From contig CACHJU010000001.1 in NCBI GenBank assembly GCA_902580225.1, forward strand, positions 62,001-126,000: a DNA stretch of 64,000 nt. The letters are read 5' to 3'. Numbering within the stretch: position 1 is the first letter of the stretch; every line of letters starts with the position of its first letter. The position numbers and the translations under genes were made by a program. This document shows, piece by piece, positions 28,732 to 39,438 of this stretch. The stretch is from an uncultured Verrucomicrobiota bacterium. GTDB taxonomy: Bacteria > Verrucomicrobiota > Verrucomicrobiia > Opitutales > Seribacteraceae. The notes under the pieces are model-generated. The model was not told the DNA's origin, did no database searches, and saw nothing but the letters and a program-made list of their open reading frames with translations.

Positions 28732-29273
28732 TTGTTATTATTTCAGGTACAAATCGGGAAGGAAGTTTATCATCTGTATTTTCTAACGTATTAAATGAAA
28801 TTTATCAGGAAAAAGGAATGGACAGTAAGGTTCTCGAGCTTTCTGAATTACCTCCAGAAACATTTTCTCCTAGTGCATATACTGAAAAGCCTAGAAAAGT
28901 TTTAGATTTCACCAATGACATACTAAACGCCTCTGGTTTAGTCATTGTTGTCCCCGAGTACAATGGAAGCATGCCAGGGGCATTGAAGCTGTTTATCGAC
29001 TTACTTCCATACCCAGACAGCTTCGAAGGTCGTCCAATTTGCTATATCGGCATTGCTTCTGGACAATTTGGGGCATTACGCCCAGTGGAGCACTTGCAGC
29101 AGGTATTCGGATATCGTAACGCGTACAATTTTCCCAAACGAGTATTTGTTCCCGCAGTTCATAATGTTGCAACCCATGAAAATGGAATGTGTGACGCAGA
29201 GTTAGAGTCTAGGCTTTCAAAGCAAGCCGATGATTTTATTCAGTTTTGCCGTTCGTTAGGCAAAGACATCTGA
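28728..29273 (+). CDS. NADPH-dependent FMN reductase family flavoprotein
   Basis: This 181-residue flavodoxin-fold protein has the phosphate-binding loop SGTNREGSLSS at 6-16 and VVPEYNGSMPGALKLFIDLL at about 83-102, the signature of the NADPH-dependent FMN reductase family (SsuE/ArsH/ChrR relatives). It is predicted to reduce FMN or quinones. It overlaps thrH by four bases (ATGA) and is the last gene of the gltBD operon. It converges on the DUF1501 gene with 3 bases between stops. The physiological substrate is unknown. Confidence 0.88.
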   Translation: MIVIISGTNREGSLSSVFSNVLNEIYQEKGMDSKVLELSELPPETFSPSAYTEKPRKVLDFTNDILNASGLVIVVPEYNGSMPGALKLFIDLLPYPDSFEGRPICYIGIASGQFGALRPVEHLQQVFGYRNAYNFPKRVFVPAVHNVATHENGMCDAELESRLSKQADDFIQFCRSLGKDI

Positions 29274-29276
29274 GTT

Positions 29277-30677
29277 TTAAGACAAAATTGGATTCAGTAT
29301 CCTTCCATGTACATCTGTGAGTCGTAAATCTCGACCACCATGCCGATAAGTCAGATTTTCATGGTCTAAACCTAAAAGGTGTAGCACGGTTGCCCAAAGA
29401 TCATAAAAATCACAGTTGTTTTCGGTGACATGATATCCAAATTCATCCGTTGATCCATAAACAGTACCTCCTTTAACACCTCCACCAGCCATCCATATGG
29501 TGAATCCATAAGGGTTATGATCTCTTCCATCAGATCCTTGAGAGAACGGAGTGCGACCGAACTCACCTGCCCAAATAACTAAGGTCTCGTCCAGTAAGCC
29601 GCGGACTTTTAAATCCTGAAGCAAACCAGCTATCGGTTGATCCACTTGGTGGGCCATGGCTGAATGTCCTTTTTCTAAAACACCATGCTGGTCCCATGGG
29701 TTAGCTGCTCCTCCGGCTCCAAGTTTTTCTGTTAAACAGCTTAATTCAACAAATCGAACACCTCTTTCCACTAACCTACGGGCCAGAAGGCACTGTTTTG
29801 CATAGCTTGCTTTTTGGACATCTGAAGAATCTAAGCCATAAAGTTTTTTTGTGGCATCGGTTTCTCCTTCGATCTCACACAATTCAGGAACAGCGGCTTG
29901 CATTTTGTATGCAACTTCATGATTTTGAATAGCAGCCTCAACTTGTTGATTATTTCCTACCTGTCGAAGAAATTCTTGATCGAAGGATTTATGATAATCC
30001 AATCTTTTTCGTTGCGAAAAGATTGATTCTCTTGGCGTAATATTTGTGATAGGTTCATTTTTATCGACTTGAAGGATAGAGCCTTGGTTATTTGCGGGTA
30101 GGTATCCACTTCCATATAATCCAACTCCGCCGTGGGGTGGAACTGACCCACCACTATGCAGTACAACAAAGCCAGGCAAGTTCTGGTTTAGATTACCAAG
30201 GCCATAATTTACCCAAGCCCCAGCTGTGGGATGTCCCATAAAAGGAAAACCAGTATGGATAGCATAGTTTCCCTGTGCATGTTCGCTTACTTTGCTGGTC
30301 ATCGAACGAATCACGGCAATTTCATCAATCATCTTAGCAGTTCGAGGAAATATTGAGCTAACCGGAATTCCACTTTGCCCATGTTTTTTAAATTTAAAGG
30401 GAGAAGGGAAAACATTTCCATTATTATTAAATTGGGTACGCTCGACCTTGACCGGCATGGGTTGCCCCGCAAATTTTTTGAGGGCTGGTTTCGGATCAAA
30501 TGTATCGATGTGCGAAACTCCACCTGACATGTAGCAGAAGATTACGCTTTTAGCCTTGGGCGTGAAGTGCGGTTTTGCAGAAAGTTGGTTTTCCCCGAGC
30601 AGTCCTTGGAGAGCAAGCATACCGAAGCCACTTGAGCAAGTGGTGAGCATTTTACGACGACTAAGTAGGCTGTTCAT
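29277..30677 (-). CDS. DUF1501 protein, Tat-exported
   Basis: This 466-residue protein opens with a twin-arginine signal (SRRKM at 6-10, then [12 protein letters not shown]). The rest is the DUF1501 domain, a sulfatase/alkaline-phosphatase-fold relative. Typical blocks are [49 protein letters not shown] and the ending [15 protein letters not shown]. Function is undefined in the literature I know; the family is almost always paired with a PSCyt1/DUF1549/DUF1553 protein. Here that partner is transcribed first and ends 4 bases before this ATG. It probably acts outside the cytoplasmic membrane. Confidence 0.9.
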   Translation of the reverse strand: MNSLLSRRKMLTTCSSGFGMLALQGLLGENQLSAKPHFTPKAKSVIFCYMSGGVSHIDTFDPKPALKKFAGQPMPVKVERTQFNNNGNVFPSPFKFKKHGQSGIPVSSIFPRTAKMIDEIAVIRSMTSKVSEHAQGNYAIHTGFPFMGHPTAGAWVNYGLGNLNQNLPGFVVLHSGGSVPPHGGVGLYGSGYLPANNQGSILQVDKNEPITNITPRESIFSQRKRLDYHKSFDQEFLRQVGNNQQVEAAIQNHEVAYKMQAAVPELCEIEGETDATKKLYGLDSSDVQKASYAKQCLLARRLVERGVRFVELSCLTEKLGAGGAANPWDQHGVLEKGHSAMAHQVDQPIAGLLQDLKVRGLLDETLVIWAGEFGRTPFSQGSDGRDHNPYGFTIWMAGGGVKGGTVYGSTDEFGYHVTENNCDFYDLWATVLHLLGLDHENLTYRHGGRDLRLTDVHGRILNPILS

Positions 30678-30681
30678 AGGA

Positions 30682-33600
30682 TTATTTTAAATAAATGAAT
30701 TCTTTCATATTAAAAAGAGCGAGTGCTAAATCTTGAAGATTTGTTTTATCTACATCTACGTTAGTTTTAAACCCTCGGAGTTTTTTTTCTAAAGAATTTC
30801 GTTGAGCAGTAAGTTTTGTGTATTGGTTCATTTGTTCCGAAGAAAGAGATTTCTTAACTTCTTTTAAACTTACATACGAATCAGGATCAAAGATTGCATT
30901 AATTTCTCTTTGAGTAAGAGTTCGGTCATAAACAGAAGCCTGGCTGATACTACCGTGTAACATACGTTGCGGCCTAGCCGGGAGATGCCTAACACCAAAA
31001 GTAAGCACAGATTGATTTTTCTTATACTTATAAAGATTGGTGAAGTATGGCTTCCCGTATATTTTCCCATTGCGATATCCAGTTATTTTCCCATCTGGGG
31101 AATAAGTGATGGCAATATGAACTAATTGGTTATGTGCAAGATTTTCAGAGGGTGCGGAAGGAAAAGTCTTTGTTCTGGAAAAACCATTACTACCTGAAAT
31201 CCATCTTCTAGGCTCCTTTTCAGCAAAGACAATTGAATCAAAAACACCACCATTCAAATTTTGGATGGTGATAACACCTCCAGCTCGTTGATTGAGATTA
31301 TCAAGTTGTACCCAAGAAGAAAGTGTTTTTTCGGTAATCTCTATTGGCAGGTTATCGGTTACTGCATATCCTCCATCTCTAAGAATTAATCTTCCCTTTT
31401 CCACCTCAGCACCATTTTTGAGGTTGGCTTTCAGCCCTAGTATTTGATCTTTTAGTCCGCTTTCAAAGTTCCATTTAAGAACTGGATCAAGAGAATACTT
31501 TTTTATTGAACCTTTAGAAGATTTTTTGTCTCCGATTAATCTCTCCCGAACAGGGTCAACAACTTCAGAAATTTTTTGGCTTAGTTTTAATTTCTTCTCC
31601 TGTAATCCCAGTAATGTATTTTTTTCTTTCTCACTTTCCTGATCCGAAACAGCCAAATAATCCACTGATTTTTTGATCTCATTTTGAGTTGGATTCCTTC
31701 CGAGGGAGGTTCGAAACATATCATTTATTCTGTCTTTTAAATCACCATTTCTGTGTAGGTTTGCAAATTCTCTTGAGGCCCTGATCACAAAGGGGTCATT
31801 CATAAGCGTAAGTGACTGAGCAGGTACATTTGTAACATCACGTCTACCCTTGGTTGAGGAGGGAACGGGGGCATCAAAAACAGATAAGAAGGGGTCTAAA
31901 GAATTCCGCTTCATTTGTCTGTAAACCGATCTTCTTAGACTGTTCGAGGGTTCGGAATTTCCTTCAGCAACTCTGTCTAACTTGATTCTACCCGAAACCA
32001 AAAGCATAGAATCATAAATTGCTTCGGCTTCTAGCCTACGAAGATTGGCATGAGAAAGTAATAAATTTTTTGGATCGTTCTGTTGAGCTTTAGTTGAAGG
32101 TTTTGAAGATGCCCGAAAAGCTTTGGTAGTAACAAGAAACTTGATCATGCTTTTAATAGACCATCCGTCTTCTCTAAATTTGGTAGCAAGGAAATCTAGA
32201 AGTTTCGGATGAGATGGTTTTTGTCCCAATCTTCCAAAGTTGTCTGGAGTTCTGACAATTCCGTGACCAAATAAATGGTGCCAAATCCGATTTACAATAA
32301 CCCGGGATGTAAAAGGGTTATCTTTCCGCAACAAATCTTTTGCAAATTCTAATCTACCAATAGAATTGTCAGGATAGGGGGTAGGATCAATCGCCTCCAA
32401 AAATCTTCTAGGTACTTTATGTGTCGGTTTCTTATGGTTCCCTCTTTCAAATAATGCTTGTTCAAAAGGTTCTCCGTCCAGTAATCCAGGAGCTAGTCTT
32501 GGTGCTTTGACTAGAGATTCAATTTTACGATATTCTAAAACGGAATTTTTACTAGTTGGCACTTGATCTATGGAATTGGGAAGTATGCCGTGTTTGATCA
32601 ATGAATTAAGAATTCTGGCTTGAGCATCTGTTATGGAATTATTTTTCCAAGCCTTGATTGCATCCTTAATTACCCGAACATAAAGAATTACTAAGTCTTG
32701 TGTATTTGTTACATGCAGAGAAGAGGTAAATATAGGAGTGAGAAATTCAGATACTTCATTTCTTGGTGCAGATTCATCATGAGGGGCATAAAACGCCTCT
32801 GTTACGCCAAACCAAGAGCGTTCAGAATTCCCTGCTTCTACTGGATGGTCACGATTGGTGGTTACTTCGAGGTATCCAGTTTCTCCTGCCCAGTAGTCTG
32901 TATTAAAACGGATCCACTTCTCGACCGTTGATTCGGGGGAGGACTTTTGGTATACAGTTCCTCTTCTCGGATAATTCCACACTGAGTATCGAACGGTGGT
33001 ACCCTTGTCTCCGATAACTCGAATCCAAAGGTTACCTTTTTCAAATTTAAACCGAGGAGAAGAAAGCGTTCCATTTTGTTTGGTGCTTAATAGATGAGTG
33101 TAAACACCGGCAGGCATGATATTATATATTATTTCTTCGCCCTTAAAGTTTAGGGAGAATTGTCCCGCTTTTGATGAATGTTCGTTCAATCCTGTTCCAC
33201 TCTTTTTCCATTTTGCGTAAGTCTCCTGTATGCCAAGGTTCCAATAATTTCTATTCAAATTCTGGCGACGCGAAAAAAGCCGGCTTTTGCTTTCTTCAAA
33301 CTGATGCTTTAATCGTTCCCATTCCTTTAAGAAGTCTTGATCTTTAGAAGAATTAAGTTTTTTCCATGGCATTAGAAAATCGGGAGTGTCATCGGACGGC
33401 GATATTTTCTTAGTACTATTTTTTAACTCGTTTTCGATATCGATTTTCATCCACGATCTTACGAGTTCATTCTTAATCTTATGTTTTAGATTGGTAAGTT
33501 GATTGTTATATTCGTTAATGATCGAAGGATCATCAATAACTCTCTGGGCAGGGCGACCGTTGGAAAGAATACCGAATAAAGCATAATAATCGTCCTGACT

Positions 33601-34734
33601 AATTGCATCGAACTTATGATGGTGGCAACGAGCACAAGATACGGTTAGCCCGAGAAATGTTTTAGTTACCGCATCGATCTGATCGTCAGTAAAGCGTACG
33701 TGTTCATCCAATGCATCCGTGGGAGCAAAACCATGGAGGACAAAGCGAAGTTGAGCTGTTCCGATAGCAGATTCATTAATCCCAAGTACATTATTAATTC
33801 TTGGCTTTTCGATTAGATCGCCGGCTATGTGCTCAAGAACAAGTTGATCAAAACTGACATCTTCATTAAGTGCCCGAATCAGGTAATTACGGTAGCGAAA
33901 TGCATTTGGAATCTTAGGGTCTCCCTCACTGCCGTGAGAGTCGGCATATCGAACCCAATCCATCCAATGTCTAGCCCATCTTTCTCCAAATTGAGGACTA
34001 TTAAGCATTTTATCACTGAATTCATGAACAGCCTTGTCTATACTTACCTTCGATAATTCTGTGAAACAATTTTGTTCTTCAATGGATGGGGGCAACCCCG
34101 TCAATGCATAGGATAATCTTCTCAAAATCGATAAAGGCTCTTCGTCCTTGTTTTGTTCTAGCCCAGCATCCTTCATCTTATTATTAAGAAATTGATCCAC
34201 AGGGTGCTCCTTCTCAGTTGAGGAAGTTTTAAAATTTCGGATGGGTTGAAAACTCCACCAAGATTTTCTTTTTTCGCGAATCTTTTCCCAGGAGGTTTCT
34301 TTTGCAAATTCCTCTGCCGTCGGCGGTTTTTCCCTCGGATCGTAAGCACCATTTGAGATCCATTCTTCAAAATCAATGATTACAGAATCTAAAAGCTTAG
34401 GTCCTCCTTTAGGCATTTTAAGGTTTTTAATTTCATGCCTCATTACACGAAGTAATAAACTTTCTTTGGGGTTGTCTAAAGATATTACTGATCCTCGATC
34501 GCCACCCTTGATAATTCCTTTTTTATAATCTAAAACTAGTCCTGATTCTGATTTATTTATACTGTTGTGACAATCGTAGCAATTTTCAGCAAGTATAGGT
34601 CGGATTCTTGATTCAAAAAACTCTGCATCACTTACAGCTTTTAAGTGAGTAAAAAATAGAAAAAAAATTAATAATAATTTGAGATATTTTATAACCACAA
34701 GCTTTAAGGATTCCACAATTGAATTTATTGTCAA
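30682..34734 (-). CDS. PSCyt1-DUF1549-DUF1553 protein with LamG module
   Basis: This 1350-residue exported protein has a secretion signal, a c-type heme motif CYDCH at 52-56 in the planctomycete cytochrome domain, and DUF1549 (about 175-380) with a second SCARCHHH at 366-373. A variable middle follows, then DUF1553 (about 800-1060, [16 protein letters not shown]). A LamG/concanavalin-like fold (about 1130-1282) near the C-terminus may bind glycan. Residues are numbered from a TTG at 34734. A GTG at 34698 would give a cleaner signal peptide, so the true start is uncertain. The family is predicted to be a surface cytochrome acting with DUF1501 partners; its chemistry is unproven. The start faces the BNR gene across 93 bases. 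Confidence 0.88.
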   Translation of the reverse strand: MTINSIVESLKLVVIKYLKLLLIFFLFFTHLKAVSDAEFFESRIRPILAENCYDCHNSINKSESGLVLDYKKGIIKGGDRGSVISLDNPKESLLLRVMRHEIKNLKMPKGGPKLLDSVIIDFEEWISNGAYDPREKPPTAEEFAKETSWEKIREKRKSWWSFQPIRNFKTSSTEKEHPVDQFLNNKMKDAGLEQNKDEEPLSILRRLSYALTGLPPSIEEQNCFTELSKVSIDKAVHEFSDKMLNSPQFGERWARHWMDWVRYADSHGSEGDPKIPNAFRYRNYLIRALNEDVSFDQLVLEHIAGDLIEKPRINNVLGINESAIGTAQLRFVLHGFAPTDALDEHVRFTDDQIDAVTKTFLGLTVSCARCHHHKFDAISQDDYYALFGILSNGRPAQRVIDDPSIINEYNNQLTNLKHKIKNELVRSWMKIDIENELKNSTKKISPSDDTPDFLMPWKKLNSSKDQDFLKEWERLKHQFEESKSRLFSRRQNLNRNYWNLGIQETYAKWKKSGTGLNEHSSKAGQFSLNFKGEEIIYNIMPAGVYTHLLSTKQNGTLSSPRFKFEKGNLWIRVIGDKGTTVRYSVWNYPRRGTVYQKSSPESTVEKWIRFNTDYWAGETGYLEVTTNRDHPVEAGNSERSWFGVTEAFYAPHDESAPRNEVSEFLTPIFTSSLHVTNTQDLVILYVRVIKDAIKAWKNNSITDAQARILNSLIKHGILPNSIDQVPTSKNSVLEYRKIESLVKAPRLAPGLLDGEPFEQALFERGNHKKPTHKVPRRFLEAIDPTPYPDNSIGRLEFAKDLLRKDNPFTSRVIVNRIWHHLFGHGIVRTPDNFGRLGQKPSHPKLLDFLATKFREDGWSIKSMIKFLVTTKAFRASSKPSTKAQQNDPKNLLLSHANLRRLEAEAIYDSMLLVSGRIKLDRVAEGNSEPSNSLRRSVYRQMKRNSLDPFLSVFDAPVPSSTKGRRDVTNVPAQSLTLMNDPFVIRASREFANLHRNGDLKDRINDMFRTSLGRNPTQNEIKKSVDYLAVSDQESEKEKNTLLGLQEKKLKLSQKISEVVDPVRERLIGDKKSSKGSIKKYSLDPVLKWNFESGLKDQILGLKANLKNGAEVEKGRLILRDGGYAVTDNLPIEITEKTLSSWVQLDNLNQRAGGVITIQNLNGGVFDSIVFAEKEPRRWISGSNGFSRTKTFPSAPSENLAHNQLVHIAITYSPDGKITGYRNGKIYGKPYFTNLYKYKKNQSVLTFGVRHLPARPQRMLHGSISQASVYDRTLTQREINAIFDPDSYVSLKEVKKSLSSEQMNQYTKLTAQRNSLEKKLRGFKTNVDVDKTNLQDLALALFNMKEFIYLK

Positions 34735-34827
34735 ATGTGGAAATGTAGATTGTCTAAAATTTTTATAAAGAACTTAATCAATAAAAAATTGACCATAATA
34801 GTCACTTGGTAAAGTTTACTAATTTTT

Positions 34828-35847
34828 ATGAATCAACTTACTGTAATTGCAACAAGTGCTTGTGGTTGGCCAAACCTTACAAAGTTAAGCAATGGGCAAG
34901 TGCTTTGTACTTATTTTAATGCACCTAGTCATGGACTTATGGAAGGTGACTTGGTATGCTCTATTAGTGATCGTAAGAAAGAAAAATGGAATAAATTATC
35001 TACAGTTGCGAAAAGACCGAAAGGGGGAAATCGGATGCATTTGGCAGTTGGTCAAGCACACAATGGAGATTTACTCTGCTTCAATAGTGGTTTTTTTGTT
35101 AAAAATAAAAAAATTGTCGGATTCTCAGGGCATTGGTTATCTAGATCAAAGGACCGAGGGAAGTCATGGAAAATTCAAAGTAATCCTGTTGTTCCAAAAC
35201 GAATTGATTCTACCATACCCTTTGGGCGTGTAATAAAATTAGATAAAAAGAAATTAGCATATGCATCTTATCGATCACAAGGACAAGGAAATCCGAGTGA
35301 AACATGGATGGTTGTTTCCGAAGATGACGGTGAAACATGGACAAGGGCTTTTAAATTTGGATCGAATGATTCTAATGAAGCTACACTATGTAAAATGGAG
35401 GATGGGAGAGTACTCGCCGCAACTAGGACTCATATTGATCACCATGTAAAACTTTGTGAACTTTCAAGGCTGGGGAGAAGGTGGAAAGATAAAGGTCCTC
35501 TTACATTACCAATGCAGCATCCAGCCGACTTAACGATCCTTTCCGAGCGATGTATTTTGATTACATATGGGATTCGTAATCGAGGGTTGATGGGAATTGG
35601 TGCGAGGATTAGCATTGATGGTGGTACGACTTGGAGACCGCCTTGGGTTATTCATCAGTTTGGGTCTGAGGCCAAGGATATAGGTTATCCGTCGACAGTT
35701 CTGCTCGATAAAAAAGGAAATTTGCTTACTGGATTTTACACAGATTTTGAGCCTACTCTAAAAGTTAAACCCAATAGATACCGGGTAATATCGATGAAGT
35801 GGTCCCTTAAAGATTGGCTTCACCCCAGTATTCTTAAGTCAATTTAA
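34828..35847 (+). CDS. BNR/sialidase-fold protein
   Basis: This 339-residue six-bladed propeller of the sialidase superfamily has three clear Asp boxes: SKDRGKSW at 107-114, SEDDGETW at 164-171 and SIDGGTTW at 262-269. A possible N-terminal Arg and the EATLCKMEDGRVLAATR segment fit exo-sialidase-like glycoside hydrolases, but the full Arg triad cannot be assigned by eye. There is no signal peptide, so it would act in the cytoplasm on imported oligosaccharides. It is flanked by leftward genes on both sides, so it has its own promoter. An alternative is a non-sialidase family with the same fold. Confidence 0.75.
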   Translation: MNQLTVIATSACGWPNLTKLSNGQVLCTYFNAPSHGLMEGDLVCSISDRKKEKWNKLSTVAKRPKGGNRMHLAVGQAHNGDLLCFNSGFFVKNKKIVGFSGHWLSRSKDRGKSWKIQSNPVVPKRIDSTIPFGRVIKLDKKKLAYASYRSQGQGNPSETWMVVSEDDGETWTRAFKFGSNDSNEATLCKMEDGRVLAATRTHIDHHVKLCELSRLGRRWKDKGPLTLPMQHPADLTILSERCILITYGIRNRGLMGIGARISIDGGTTWRPPWVIHQFGSEAKDIGYPSTVLLDKKGNLLTGFYTDFEPTLKVKPNRYRVISMKWSLKDWLHPSILKSI

Positions 35848-35872
35848 GATAGCAAACGATTAAGACTGTAAT

Positions 35873-37471
35873 TTAAGATTTCTTTCTAAATTTTTCGATG
35901 TAATCGGGACGTATGGTTACATCGCTATCATCCTCGTAGAAATTTCGTAAATAGGTCAGCCTTTTTTTCAATTTTTTCTGCAATAGAAGAGATTTTTTTT
36001 GCCCGTAGATATTAGAAAGTTCGTCTGGGTCAGTTTTAAGGTCGTACATTTCCCATTCTTTATCAAATTGATAAAAATGCATTAATTTGTGACGCTTAGT
36101 CCGAATGCCATAGTGGCACGGTATCATGTGCACACTGGGATATTCGTAATAGTGATAGTAAATTTCTTTTCTCCAGTTTTTTGGAGTTTCTCCTTTTAAG
36201 AGTGGAACCAATGATCGCCCTTGCATGTCCTTAGGTTGGGATGCACCTGCGATCTCTAAAAAGGTTTGAGCGTAATCTAAATTTTGAACCAACTCCATTT
36301 GCCTACTTTGAGGTTTTGTAACACCCGGCCATTTTACAATTAGAGGCATTTTAAGAGATTCTTCATACATCCATCTTTTATCATACCATCCATGGTCGCC
36401 GATATAGAAACCTTGGTCAGAGGAGTAAATTACAATAGTATTCTTATCAAGACCAAGGTTTATAAGTTCTTTCTGCAAGCGTTCGAGACTTTCATCAACT
36501 CCTTTTACGCATCTTAAATAATTCTTAGCATACCTTTGAAACTTCCATCGAACAAGCTCTTTGCCACTTAATTTTGCCTCATTAAATTCTTTATCTCTGG
36601 GGCTGTAATGATCTCTCCAAACCTTTAATTGTTCTTGAGTCATTCTTTTCATGTTGTGCCATGCGGAACGATCTTGGCTTTTTTGAGAAGGAGGCTGGTT
36701 GTAGTCTGGCGTTAAATTTAGGAATAAATCATAGTTTATGTCCATATGGCGGTCGATTTCCAGTTCTTGTACTCGTGCTCCGGGTGCATTGTCCTGCCAA
36801 TCGTCAAAAAGGGTGGCAGGTTCAGGTATGCTAATGTCCGCATATAGATCCAAGTGTCGTAGTGCAGGCATCCAGTTTCTATGGGGTGCTTTGTGTTGCA
36901 CCATCAGCATAAAAGGTTTTTCGTCGCTTCTCTTATTATTAAGCCAGTTTACCGCTAGATCAGTCACCAAATCTGTACAATAACCTTCTAATCGCCTTTT
37001 TCCTTCTGGGAAAATCATATCCGGATTATAGTACAAACCTTGTCCCGGAAGTACTGCCCAATCATCATATCCTTGGGGTTTTCCCTTAAGATGGCTTTTA
37101 CCATAAATAGCAGTTTGGTATCCTGCTTTTTGTAAAAGTTTCGGGAAAGTTTGTTGGTTCCAATCAAAGGTATTTCCGTTGTTCATGAAACCGTTTTTGT
37201 GGCTATGCTTTCCAGTTTGAATAACAGCTCTGCTCGGTCCACATATGGAATTAGAACAAAAACTGTTAACAAAAAGCATACCTTCAGATGCCAATTTATC
37301 GATTACTGGAGTCGGATTGACTGACTTGAGCCAACCATTATAAGCACCGATAGCATGCGGAGCATGATCATCGGTAAAAACAAAAAGAATATTTGGTCTT
37401 TTATCTGCTAATAATGAAATTATCCCGATGAAAAAACTGGAAAAAAACAAATTTTTAAAAAAAGAATTCAT
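35873..37471 (-). CDS. Sulfatase, type I (active-site complete)
   Basis: This 532-residue exported sulfatase has a signal peptide (about 1-22), metal-binding D34-D35 in FTDDH, and the formylglycine motif CGPSR at 77-81 with the following GKHSH. Further catalytic positions are present in YGKSHLKG, VQHKAPHRNW and SSDQGFYIGDHGWYDKRWM. It would cleave sulfate esters from polysaccharide or arylsulfate in the periplasm, after Cys77 is converted to formylglycine. Closest paralogues in the window are the genes at 37689 and 59910, which share domain order and the C-terminal YYHYYEYPS-type block. The specific glycan is unknown. Confidence 0.93.
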   Translation of the reverse strand: MNSFFKNLFFSSFFIGIISLLADKRPNILFVFTDDHAPHAIGAYNGWLKSVNPTPVIDKLASEGMLFVNSFCSNSICGPSRAVIQTGKHSHKNGFMNNGNTFDWNQQTFPKLLQKAGYQTAIYGKSHLKGKPQGYDDWAVLPGQGLYYNPDMIFPEGKRRLEGYCTDLVTDLAVNWLNNKRSDEKPFMLMVQHKAPHRNWMPALRHLDLYADISIPEPATLFDDWQDNAPGARVQELEIDRHMDINYDLFLNLTPDYNQPPSQKSQDRSAWHNMKRMTQEQLKVWRDHYSPRDKEFNEAKLSGKELVRWKFQRYAKNYLRCVKGVDESLERLQKELINLGLDKNTIVIYSSDQGFYIGDHGWYDKRWMYEESLKMPLIVKWPGVTKPQSRQMELVQNLDYAQTFLEIAGASQPKDMQGRSLVPLLKGETPKNWRKEIYYHYYEYPSVHMIPCHYGIRTKRHKLMHFYQFDKEWEMYDLKTDPDELSNIYGQKKSLLLQKKLKKRLTYLRNFYEDDSDVTIRPDYIEKFRKKS

Positions 37472-37537
37472 GGTATCATTAATTAAATTTTATGATTAAA
37501 AATACAGACTATAAAAAAAGGGCAGTCTGTAAAAGAC

Positions 37538-37569
37538 GAAAGGTGCCGTCCTCCCAAACGACACCTTTC
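37538..37569 (-). terminator. Strong hairpin between two sulfatase genes
   Basis: GAAAGGTG and CACCTTTC form a perfect 8-base stem, extended after one mismatch by CGT/ACG around an 8-base loop. It lies 119 bases after the stop of the sulfatase-like gene and 66 bases before the next ATG, both on the minus strand. On that strand it is followed by GTCTTTT and, 20 bases later, a run of seven T. It could terminate the first gene or protect the message of the second. Confidence 0.5.
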
Positions 37570-37688
37570 AGGATATGCATTCCTTTAAACTAAATATTTA
37601 AAACATTTTAGATTTTGCACAAGACTTTTTTATATTTTTGTACAAAATTGTTTAATTTCACCAATATATGTTTTAAAAGTTCGTTCAT

Positions 37689-39350
37689 TTATTCCTTTCT
37701 TGCTTCAGGACCTCGATATATTTTTCTCCACTCTTCGGGCATAATTGAAATATCAGTTTGATCTAGGTAATTTTCACGATCTTTTTGAAGTAATTTTTTG
37801 AGGTTTTTAATTTGGACATCATAATTTTCATCATTAAATAAATTCTGCATTTCAAATGGATCATCCTTTAAATTGTAAAATTCCCACTCATCAAATTGAT
37901 AAAAATGGATTAATTTGTAATGGTTGGTTCTAATGCCGTAATGTTTCGCGGTCATTTGATCTCCAGGAAATTCATAATGGTGATAGTAAATTGAATTTCT
38001 CCAAGTAAGATTTGAATCAAAATTCTCCAATAATGGTCTTAAGGAATAACCTTGTATATTTTCTGATTCTATAGCTCCTGCATAATCCAAAATAGTTGGA
38101 GCAATATCAAGATTTTGTACGAGATCATCGACAATCTGCAAGTTGTTTTTTAATTGATTTTTATTTATGATTAAAGGTGTCTGTAAAGATTCTTCATACA
38201 TCCAACTTGAACCGAACCACCCATGCTCCCCAAGCATTCTTCCGTGGTTGGATGTGTATATTAAAAAAGAGTTGGTTGAATTTGTTTCAGTTAGAGAATT
38301 TTGGATTCTTTGTACGTTATCGTCTATGCCTCTTACACATCGAAGGAAATTTTTTACATATCTTTGGAACTTCCATTTTAGAATAATTTCGTCTGATTGA
38401 GTTTCCCGAAGGAAAGCTTCGTTCTTTGGTCTCCATGAAAGCGTCCAAGCTGATAATTGTTCTGCAGTCATTGATGCAAGATTCGCCTCCGATTTATTTT
38501 CGTCGAATTTTTCGGGCTGGAAAAAGAGATCTTCTGAAAAGTTTAAATCGTCTATGATAGCCATAGATTGATATCGGGCGGGACTGGCTTTGTTTAGATG
38601 TTTGTCATCTAAGTTAAAAGGTTCAGGAAGTAGTAGGTTGTCATATAGACTTAAGTGTCTTATGGCGGGCAACCATGGTTCACTTGTAGCATTAAACTGA
38701 ATAAATAGAAAAAAAGGTTTATCGTGATTTCTTTTTTTAATCCATTCGATAGCTAGGTCAGAAATGATGTCAGTAGAGTGCCCTTCAATTCTTTTTTTAT
38801 TGTTTAAACTAACAAATTCGGGATTATATTTTTCTGAAGGATCATTCAGAATATTCCAGTGGTCAAAGTTTTTTGGTTTTGATCCAAGATTCCATCTTCC
38901 GATAAGTATGGTTTCATACCCAATTTTTTGAAGTTTTCGGGGAAGAGAATCCTGAGAATTATTAAATTTATTTCCATTTTGAAAAAAACCATTAATATGA
39001 GAATGCTTTCCAGTTAAAAGAACCGCTCCGCTGGGTCCAGAAGTTGCATTTGTGCAAAAGGCTTTTGTGAAAAGAAAACTTTTAAGGGCAAGACGATCAA
39101 GGTTAGGAGTGGGATCCACTTCTGATAAATAACCTTTGTAAGCACCCAAAGCACTTACAGGGTGACTTTCTGATACAATCAGAATGAAATTAGGTTTCTC
39201 ATTTCCATGAGCGGAAATAAAAAAAATTAATATGGAAGAAAATCTTACAATTTGAAGAAACCAATAAATTTTCACTTCCCTGTATTGAAATTCTTTTGAC
39301 AAAGAAGCGAGAAAATTTCTCTCAATATTATTATTATTTGATTGAACCAA
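37689..39350 (-). CDS. Catalytically dead sulfatase paralogue
   Basis: This is a full-length (553 residues from TTG; a GTG at 39275 gives a better signal peptide) relative of the adjacent sulfatase, alignable end to end. Yet catalytic positions are replaced: the metal pair DD becomes E61-S62, formylglycine Cys becomes S104, the motif Arg becomes G108 (SGPSG instead of CGPSR), GKSHL becomes GRWNL, HKAPH becomes FNATS, DQG becomes NHG, and the late Lys becomes Ser. The fold-defining segments (WMYEESLQTPLI, YYHHYEFPG, HYGIRTNHYKLIHFYQF) are kept and there is no frame damage. So this looks like a maintained pseudoenzyme, perhaps glycan-binding or regulatory. A serine-type sulfatase is unlikely because the motif Arg and metal ligands are also lost. 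Confidence 0.85.
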   Translation of the reverse strand: MVQSNNNNIERNFLASLSKEFQYREVKIYWFLQIVRFSSILIFFISAHGNEKPNFILIVSESHPVSALGAYKGYLSEVDPTPNLDRLALKSFLFTKAFCTNATSGPSGAVLLTGKHSHINGFFQNGNKFNNSQDSLPRKLQKIGYETILIGRWNLGSKPKNFDHWNILNDPSEKYNPEFVSLNNKKRIEGHSTDIISDLAIEWIKKRNHDKPFFLFIQFNATSEPWLPAIRHLSLYDNLLLPEPFNLDDKHLNKASPARYQSMAIIDDLNFSEDLFFQPEKFDENKSEANLASMTAEQLSAWTLSWRPKNEAFLRETQSDEIILKWKFQRYVKNFLRCVRGIDDNVQRIQNSLTETNSTNSFLIYTSNHGRMLGEHGWFGSSWMYEESLQTPLIINKNQLKNNLQIVDDLVQNLDIAPTILDYAGAIESENIQGYSLRPLLENFDSNLTWRNSIYYHHYEFPGDQMTAKHYGIRTNHYKLIHFYQFDEWEFYNLKDDPFEMQNLFNDENYDVQIKNLKKLLQKDRENYLDQTDISIMPEEWRKIYRGPEARKE

Positions 39351-39438
39351 GAAAATAGATCTAGAGCAATTTTACTATAAAATCGGATAACCCTTAAAAA
39401 GAATTGAACAAATCTTTAAATTATCATATGTTAGTAGA

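Noticed and set aside
37689-39350. Interpretation as a serine-type (anSME-matured) active sulfatase because Ser replaces Cys
   Set aside because: The obligatory motif Arg and the metal-binding Asp pair are also lost, so activity is not expected.
39351-39438. Possible glmS ribozyme upstream of glmS
   Set aside because: Only 88 bases are available and no ribozyme-like core was recognised. That ribozyme is mainly known from Gram-positive bacteria.
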